Shown here: positions 53,401 to 62,400 of the stretch, one piece after another | Layout of the letters: the number at the start of each line of letters is the position of its first letter | Numbering within the stretch: position 1 is the first letter of the stretch | Source: Eublepharis macularius | Lineage: Eukaryota; Chordata; Lepidosauria; Squamata; Eublepharidae | DNA length: 64,000 bases | Direction: 5' to 3' | Assembly (NCBI RefSeq): GCF_028583425.1 | Contig: NC_072795.1 | Location: 5,169,001 to 5,233,000, forward strand | Program-made: the position numbers and the translations under genes | The notes under the pieces: model-generated | The model's database searches: none | What the model saw: the letters and a program-made list of their open reading frames with translations, nothing else | What the model was told of the DNA's origin: nothing

Positions 53401-56400
53401 GTTGCCATTTTTGATGTCAGATTTGTGTCAATTTATTCTTTTGCGCAGAGGTTGGCTGGTTTGTCCAATGTACAGAGCAGATGGACATTGTTGGCACATG
53501 AGGGCATATATCAGATTGGAGGATGAGCAGTTGTAAGAGCCAGAGACAGTGTAGTTGACGCCATTGGGTCCTGTAATTGTATTTCAGTCCGCCCTCCCCT
53601 CTCCACCTATATATCTGACCAATTTCTTCTTGCCCTCCATGCATCTTTCTTCTTGCCCTCCATGCATCTGACAAAGAGAACTGTGATTCTCGAAAGCTTA
53701 TGCTACAATAAAGTTGGTTAGTCTTAAAGGTGCTACTAGACTCTTTTTGATTTTGCTACTACAGACTAACACGGCTAACTCCTCTGCATCTATATCCGGA
53801 GAGAGGAAAATTTTGGCCTAAAACTTTTTTTAAAAGATCTCCGTAGAATGTTTAATCTCATACCAGATCTGGTCAGGCAGGTCTTGCAAATAGCTGGGAA
53901 TCAAACACATTCAATGTGACTGAATTTGGGAGGAGGCAGGGAGGGAGTGGGGGGGTGAAGAGGAGCTCGGGTGCTCTGTTTAAAGTGTGGGCACGCTAAC
54001 TAATCTTTTTTAAAAAGAACCCCCAGATTCTCCACAGAGCAAAATGAGTGCACTGATTTAACAGAGATTGATGCACGTTGTACTCGTGTTTTTCGTATCG
54101 AGTAGTTTCACTCAGAGACTTTAGAACAGGATTTGTTCCTGCCAAAAAGGTGCACATGTATTTTACTGCCAAGGGCCACTTTCAGCATAACTCTTTGGTA
54201 GCTCCACCCCAGGGAAGGCAGAAGCTCAGAGTTTGGATATTTGCATTTTCCAAATAAAGTTTATAAAACAAAGAGCCTAAAGTGAACTGATACTCATAAG
54301 AACATCGCTGTAGAGAGAAAACTTGGCTTCTCACTTGCCTTTCTGCGTGAAACCAAACCTCTCACCGCTGAGCTCCCCCTCCCCCATCTTGTAATTTCCC
54401 CTATAAGAATTTCCCATATGATTTCCTCTTCAGATATCTGAAGAAGTGAGCAGTGACTGACAAAAACTCATATTGAAATAGATGTTGTTAAGTCTTTAAG
54501 GTGTCCTTGGACTTCTGGTTTATCTTTCTGCAAGAAGCCCCCTTCTCTCATCCTGGCCATTGGCTGAGCAGCTGTGATGTAACAGAATGTTCATAAATAT
54601 TCCAACTTCTTGCAGTGTTAGCAACTGAACACTGACTGCCCCTGCAGTCTCTGTGATGGAAACCAAATAACTGTTTAGCTACAAAACTTTGCACAGAGTG
54701 TAGGGACAGGACGAGCCCTGTGCTGTTGTTAAGGAAATGAAGCACTGCAAAGAGAAGTATGCAAAGGGTTCAAGGGGTAAGATCTCCTCCAAATTAGATG
54801 CCATGCTTTTGGCTGTTGGGCTTTCATTCTTAGTTATTTTGCTGGATATTTTGACTAAGCAGTTACTCTAACCCTACTTCTGGATGATTACAGAATCGCA
54901 GAGCCAGAACGTGGCAAAAGGTCATCTAGTCCACCTCCTTGGCTAGCTTATTGCTGATAAACATACACAAATGTAGATCTTAGTCTGCCATAAAGTGATA
55001 GCTTTGTAGTAAGATCTAAGAAATCCCCCATAAAAAGGAGGACAATGCAAAGGAAAGCAGGTGCCGATGCTTGGTAATATTTCCAAAGGGAAAGATTCCC
55101 ATTTATTTATGCCCTATAACAGCGATCCCCAAATGTTTTCATCCAGCAGGTGCCTTTGGGATTCTGACAGAGGGTGGTGGCCACAACCACAAAACAGTCA
55201 CTGCAGAAGGCAAAGCCAACCACAAAATGTCAGAGTGTGAAGTTATGCATAACTCATAGTGACTCTTCAAAGCTCTGTTTAACAAGGTGCCTTTTAAAGT
55301 GAACAATACTATTTTAAAACATTTTGATGGTGGTTGTGGGTTTTCCGGGCTGTATTGCCGTGGTCTTGGCATTGTAGTTCCTGACGTTTCGCCAGCAGCT
55401 GTGGCTGGCATCTTCAGAGGTGTAGCACCAAAAGACAGAGATCTCTCAGTGTCACAGTGTGGAAAAGATGTGGCAGGTCATTTATATCTACTCAGGCGGG
55501 GTGGGACTGAGCTGAGTCATCCTGTAAGAGTTTCCCAGGGTGTGGAATGCTAATGGCGGGAGGCTTCACTGCCTTCGACAATACATTAAAACATTTTCTT
55601 GCATATATTCAGCACAGATCTTTGTGCTGGGGTGGCAGCACTTTCCAAAGCAACATTTTTACAAATCTGCTCAAATCCTCCAGGGCCAAAGACCCACCTA
55701 GCCCTACACACAGTGTAAAACCACTTGGCAGGCCCCAGGAAAGGTGCCCACGTTGGAGACCCCCCACCCTATAATGTGGCAACTAAACTGGAATTTGTTT
55801 TAATTGACCGAACAAGCTTGAATCCAAACACTCCACCCGGCATGCTTTTTTTTGCACATCAAGCTGTGTGGGAGACATATGAAGCAGCAACCTCCATGCA
55901 AGGCACCTTTTTTGCTGAGGGTGTAGCGTCCATCGGACACGCCTTGCTCCAGAGAGCAGGGGCAGGAGGGCAGGTCTTTGTTCCAGACTGACGGCTCGTT
56001 CTCGTGGTCGATCCAATCAAGGCATCTTTGCCTGTAGTTCACCTGGGGCCGGCTGTAGAGCTTGTATATCCAAAGACCTCGCACATCTGGAAAAGAAGGA
56101 AATTAAGTGGCAGCTGTCAATCACCTCGTCAACTTGAACATTGCAAAGAGGGGTTGGATCACATGCACAGCTCTTCCAAAAAGTGTTTCTCCAAAGAACT
56201 CAGGGCTCTTTTTTCCTCTCCTCATTTTATGATTACAACAGTCCTGCAAGGTGGGCCAGAGCTAGGGTTCCAGACTCAATGGATGAGCTTCATGCCTTGG
56301 GAAGGATGAATTGAACAGCATCCCCCATCATTCTAGCCTCACCCCCCTCTCTCTGTTATACTGGACTAACAATATAGGTGCCAAGAATTTTAACCTGGCA

Positions 56401-59400
56401 GTGTTACTTCAACCACAAACTCACCAAGTAGCTTTAAACAAGTCAGCATTACCTGTGTTGTAGCCCTTCCATTGATCTGGCCGGTATTTCTCAGCTGGCG
56501 TTTTATCAATCAGACCGTCATTTTTGGAAAATCCGTCACCGCTGATGACAAAAAGAAAAAGAGATTCTCATCTGTCCACAATATGAGGCATTCCTCCCAT
56601 TCCAGCCAAGCAACTTTGCCAATCTCCATCACAGTACATAATAGGGTTGTCAGCCTCCAGGTTGGGGCTGGAGAGCTCCCAGGATTATAACCAGGGCTTT
56701 TTTTCAGCTGGAATGCGGTGGAACGGAGTTCTGGGTCCTCTTGAAAATAGTAACATGGCTGGTGGCCCCGCCCCCTGATCTCCAGACAGAGGGGAGTTTA
56801 GATTGCCCTCTGCGCTGCCAGCATCGTGGAGGGCAATCTAAACTCTCCTCTGTCTGGAGATCAGGGGGCGGGGCCACCAGCCGTGTGACCATTTTCACCA
56901 AGAGCGATTTAAACTTTAAAAAACTCCCCCCTTGTTCCAGCTGACCCAAAGTGACGTCATTCTGAGGTCCTGGGAGCATGTGCGCACTTTGTGCGTGCAT
57001 ATGTGCTACCATGGGCACCACCTCCAACCAGGAATTGCCCCCTGTGCTGGCAACCCACTGAGTTCCACCACCTCTTTCCCCAGAAAAAAGCCCTGCTTAT
57101 AACAGATCTCCAGGCGACAGAGATCAATTCTCCTGGAGAAAATGGCTGCTTTGGAGGGTGGACTCTAGGGCAGTATACCAAACTGAAGTCCCTCCCCTCC
57201 TCAAACCGTGCCCTCTCCAGGCTCCACCCCTGCCCAAATCTCCAGGAATTTCCCAGCCTGGAGCTAGCATCCCTAGTACATAAGAATAGCCATGCTGGAT
57301 GAGACCAGGGGTCTATCTAGTCCAGAAACATCCTATTTCCCAAGTAGGGTCCAGAGCTAACAGCCCTCCCCTACTGACTGCTCCCCAGCCTCCCCCAATT
57401 GGAAGCATTCTGCTCCTGAACCTAGAAGTCCCATTTGGCTCTCATGGCTAATAGCCTACGAATGAGCTTCCTCCAGATATGTGCCCCAACCCCTTTTAGA
57501 TCCATCTAAGCCAGCGACTATCGCCACATCTTGTAACAATGAGTTTCACAGGTCAACTACCCCTTGTGCATAGTTGAATTGTGGCTCCAAATCTGAGCGC
57601 TAACTTCTGCCTGGGGCTCCTCTGTTCCACTCCTTCCAATGGGGAAAAGAGATCCATGCACACATTCATACAGTGATATGAATGGAGCATCTGCCAAGTG
57701 CAAAATATCCATGTCAACCGTTGAGAATCATACAATCATAGGGTTGGAAGGGAACTCAGGGGTCATCTAGTCCAACCTCCTGCACAGTGTAGGAAATTCA
57801 CAACTATCTCCCCCCTACACGCTTTCAGTGACCCCTGTTCCATGCCCAGAAGATGGCAAAACACTGTCAGGATCCCTAGCCAAACTAGCCTGGGGGAAAT
57901 TGCTTTTTGGCCCCAACATGGCAATCGGCCTTACCCTGGGCATGTAAGAAGGGCCCATGAGAACTCAGCACTGATGTAACCCTTCCTGCCCTCCTGAGCT
58001 CACACAGAACACCAGTTCAAGGGAAGTGTGTTGCCTAGCTCATGGCTGGCTCACCTGTCACTCTGGCTGGAGGACTGAACATACCTGGTGTAACCTATCA
58101 GCACATTTGTGGACGCAAGTTTGGTGTAATCCCATCGCATCCCACCATCTTGATACAGGAAAAGGACGTAAGATGTGTACCCATCCGTGGTGAGAACAGC
58201 CTGGTAAGTGTTCGTCTGTAAGAATATATATTTAAATAAAAGAAATGAGACTCTTTTTTTTCCATTCATGGTTCCAGAAGCAATTATTTGTAAAATCAGC
58301 ATCAGTGCAAAGCCACGTTCAGCAAAGGGGGGAAAAATCCATGAAGGCAACTTACTCCTGCGTCCTGCTTCTGTGCAGGGTAAGGCTGGGCCTTCACCCA
58401 GGTGATCTTGAGGGTCCATCTGGCCGAGAAGGAAGGCTCCACATATTGGCGAATCTTCCCTTCCACGTCCCGCACCACGGGGTGAGTGGCAGATTTCTGG
58501 GTGACGTATTCCTGTGGGCAATGGAGAAGGCTCATCACACGTAGTAGCCTCAAAAGGACATCCAAGAGGAGAAGAGGGAAGGTGGAGGAGACCAGACCCT
58601 TTCCCCTTGGGGCATTGCCATCTATGAACACATAAAAGCTATACAGGCTGCTTCTCGACTTTTCGTTTGTCCACTCCTCCAGTAGTCCCTTTGTTTCCCA
58701 GAATGCTATTCTTAGAGCTTCATTCCATTCACTTCCCTTTCTCTCTCTCTCTCTCTCTATCAATTCCTCTGGCCACCATGAGGCCTGGACATGCTTTCTA
58801 CAATGCCTCTCCATCCTTTAGGGCTGCCAACTCCCCCAGTGAGGGAAGGGGATCCCCCACTCCCAGCCTCTGCCCCCCACCACCGCTCACCTAGCTAGTG
58901 GGGAATGGACCTGGGAGGCAAGAAATCCCCCAAGCCAGCGTGCAATGGGCATGTTCCCCATGGCCATGATGACATCACTTCTGAAGTGATGTCATCACTT
59001 CTGAAGTGATGTCATCAGGCCCAGCGGTGGGCATGCTCCCACCCTTTACAGGAGCCCAAATTCCAGAAGTGACATCATCACACCCTCGGAGACCATCGTC
59101 AAGGTAAATACCAGGAGATTAAGGGGACCTGGCAACCCAAGCTTAGATAGATAGCTTGAAGTCTTTACTATATCATTCCTATGTCATGTTGTTGTTGTTG
59201 TTATTTAAATTTATAGTCCGCCCTCCCCGCAAGCGGGTTCAGGGCAGATTACGGCATACAAATAAATACAATAAATAAAACAATAAAATCATAGAATCAC
59301 AAGATCCAAGATCCAAGTTCAGCGGCATACAATATAGCTCCACAACATAAATTCCTGGTGTTCTGGGACAAGATTCCCTTCACCCTTCCCTGAAACCCAT

Positions 59401-62400
59401 ATAAGGAGAGGAGAGGAAGTGGAGACGTGAGTTGATGCTCAGTTGGTCACTACTCGTACGTGGGGGGCAGATGGTCATATTGCCCCCCCCCCACTAGTAG
59501 GAGACCGGCAGGGAGGCTGATATAGTGGATCTCAATTCTAGCCTCAACCAAATGCCCGGCGGAACATCTCTGTCTTGCAGGCCCGCCGAAAGGACACAAG
59601 GTCTTGGCGGGCTCGAGTGTCTTCCAACAGAAAGTTCCACCAGGTCGGGGCTGAGACTGAAAAGGCCCTGGCCCTGGTCGAGGCCAGTTGAGCCTCCCTG
59701 GGGCCGGGGACTACCAGTGGGTGGTCCTGAATTCTCTTCCAAAATAGAACTTCTATTTCTTTTCTAAGGCCTCAGAGTGAACTTACTCCTCAAGCTGCCG
59801 GGCTATAGAATTCTGCTGTGCAGAGACTCAGCTCTGCTTTTAAAAAGAAAGAATATCTAATCCTTTTCTGGAGTTGCAAATACTCAAACAAGAGCTTTTC
59901 AAACTAGGGCCACGTTGGGAAAGCAATTCCTTTAAGATCTGTTTGGGTAATGTTGCTAGAAGCCACCCCAGTCTGCTCAAGACACCAGCCTCTTTTAACA
60001 AACACATGAAGTCTCACCTGGTAGAAAGTGGTACCGCTGCCTTTGGAGAAGTCGGCGTTGTCCCAAAACACAGCTATCATTGGTGGCTGCTCACGACCGT
60101 TAAATCCTTTGGGAGGCGGGTTAGGGTAGCTGGGAGCATCTTTATCAGAGGCTGGGAAAATTATTTGTCCGTTGTCTGTGTACTAAATAAAATAATTTAT
60201 GTATGAGGTATGAGAACTGGAGTACACCAGCCAGAGTTAAGAAATCTGTGGCCAATTATTATTGCAAAGCAAAGTCAAGTCCAATTGCCTGGAGCGGATT
60301 CCAGCTCTTGTTTAGTTAACTCTAAGCACTGTGCGCATTGATAGTACTGAATACTAACAAAAATTGGAGCATGATGGCATTTCCATTTAATATTAATACA
60401 AAGGCCCAGGGGGGCATATCTGGCCTACAGGAAGTTTTCATCCAGTCCATGAACTGCTTAAGTTTATTAATACTGATACATGCCTATACGAATTTATCAG
60501 CATCAAACATCAAAAAACATGATGCAATGCAAAATATTGTAATGCCTTCCATGAAGACAGTTTCAGGTGGGTAGCTGTGTTGGTCTGCCGTAGAACAACA
60601 AGATCACAGTCCAGCGGGATTTCAGCCCATTTCAGACATAGAGTTTCTCTACACGAGACATCTGACATGTGAAGAACACGTGTCGGGAGATGCAATGGTA
60701 GCTGAGAAGGGTCATTTAAAAAGACAGAGCCAGCGGCAGGGCAAAAGCTTTGCTATGCACTGGAGCTGTGGGATTGGGCTGTGAAATGCCAAAAAGGAAA
60801 CTTCAGCCCATTAGAACCTCTCCAGGTCCAAGCCCGGCTCTGGAAGGCAGCTCCAGGCCATTTCCATTCCTCTCTGCCCTCTGGTTGCCATCCCACACAG
60901 TTTTGGACTGGAGAGGTGAAATTGACAGACTTCCGGGAGGCGAAGGTGAAATCAACAAACCCTCTGAAGAGCGATCTCCGCCAGCTCTGTCTTTTTAAAC
61001 TATGCTTCTCAGCTAATATTGCATCTTCCTACACTTGACAAACACACCCCAAGGCCTCTCGTGTAGACAGACTCATAAACGCAAGTTGATTTTCTACTTA
61101 TTTAATCCCACTTTCTGCATTGTTTAATGTGTCATGTCTAATACTCTGCTTTTTTTCCAGATTTCTGCAATCCTAGTCCTACTACATTGCTTATTAGATG
61201 TCTCAACCTAGTGACTGCATCAATTTACTCTGTGAAATCCATCTTGAGTCTCGGCAAGAAAGGTGGACTACAAACAAGGGCTGTTTTCACACTACTAACC
61301 TGCTTCCGTAACGTTGCGAAACATCGGGCGAAAAACGCGGAAGATAGCGTCTTCTTGTGAGAGTTTTGTGCGACATTGCGCAAAACTCTCACAAGAAGAC
61401 GCTATCTTCCGCATTTTTCGTGCGATGTTTCGCAACGTTACGGAAGCAGGTTAGTAGTGTGAAAATGGCCAAGGTAAATAAATAAACTCATATTCTCTCA
61501 TGCATTTTAAAAGGTATCAAAGAAGTTGTCTCGTTCTCTCTCTTCCATCTCATCCTATGACCAAGAGGATCTCACGAGAAGACATTATCTTCCGCATTTT
61601 TCGTGCGATGTTTCGCAACGTTATGGAAGCAGATTAGTAGTGTGAAAACAGCCAAGGTAAGTAAATAAACTCATATTCTCTCAATCATTTTTAAAAGGTA
61701 TCAAAGAAGTCATCTCGTTCTCTCTCTTCCATATCCTATGACCAAGAGGATCTCACGAGAAGACTCTATCTTCTGCATTTTTCGTGCGATGTTTCGCAAC
61801 GTTACGGAAGCAGGTTAGTAGTGTGAAAACAGCCAAGGTAAATAAATAAACTCATATTCTCTCACGCATTTTTAAAAGGTATCAAAGAAGTTGTCTCGTT
61901 CTCTCTCTTCCATCTCATCCTATGACCAAGATTTGCTTGACAGTGTCCCCCCGCTTTGCTGACATAAACGTATTATGGACTTACGTAGAGGGAATCGTGC
62001 AACGTTTTTCCCAGCGGGACTCCAATCTCAGGCTTGAACCTCGGGGAGTTGAAATCCTGTTTCCGTTCCACATACTCCTTATCCTTTGCGTTTGGTCCGT
62101 AAGGTAACAGCGATACTGCTGCACGTAAGCCCAAACACATTAATTAGACAAGATGAATCTTTTGGTCTCCATTTGTCACAGCTGATATCCCAGCATTCCT
62201 CTCTCACTACGACTGCCAGGACTATTACTTTAAAAGAGACTTGGCATTCTAAGCAACACGTTAGCCCTTTGCACAAATTATTGTGAATGCACAAGTCCTC
62301 TGCAGATGACATGGCACGTGCTGAAACCAGTGCATGCAGATAGAGAGAGGTCTCGATAACGCCAGTGCTGCCCGCTGATTACATCGTTGGCAGTTCATGT

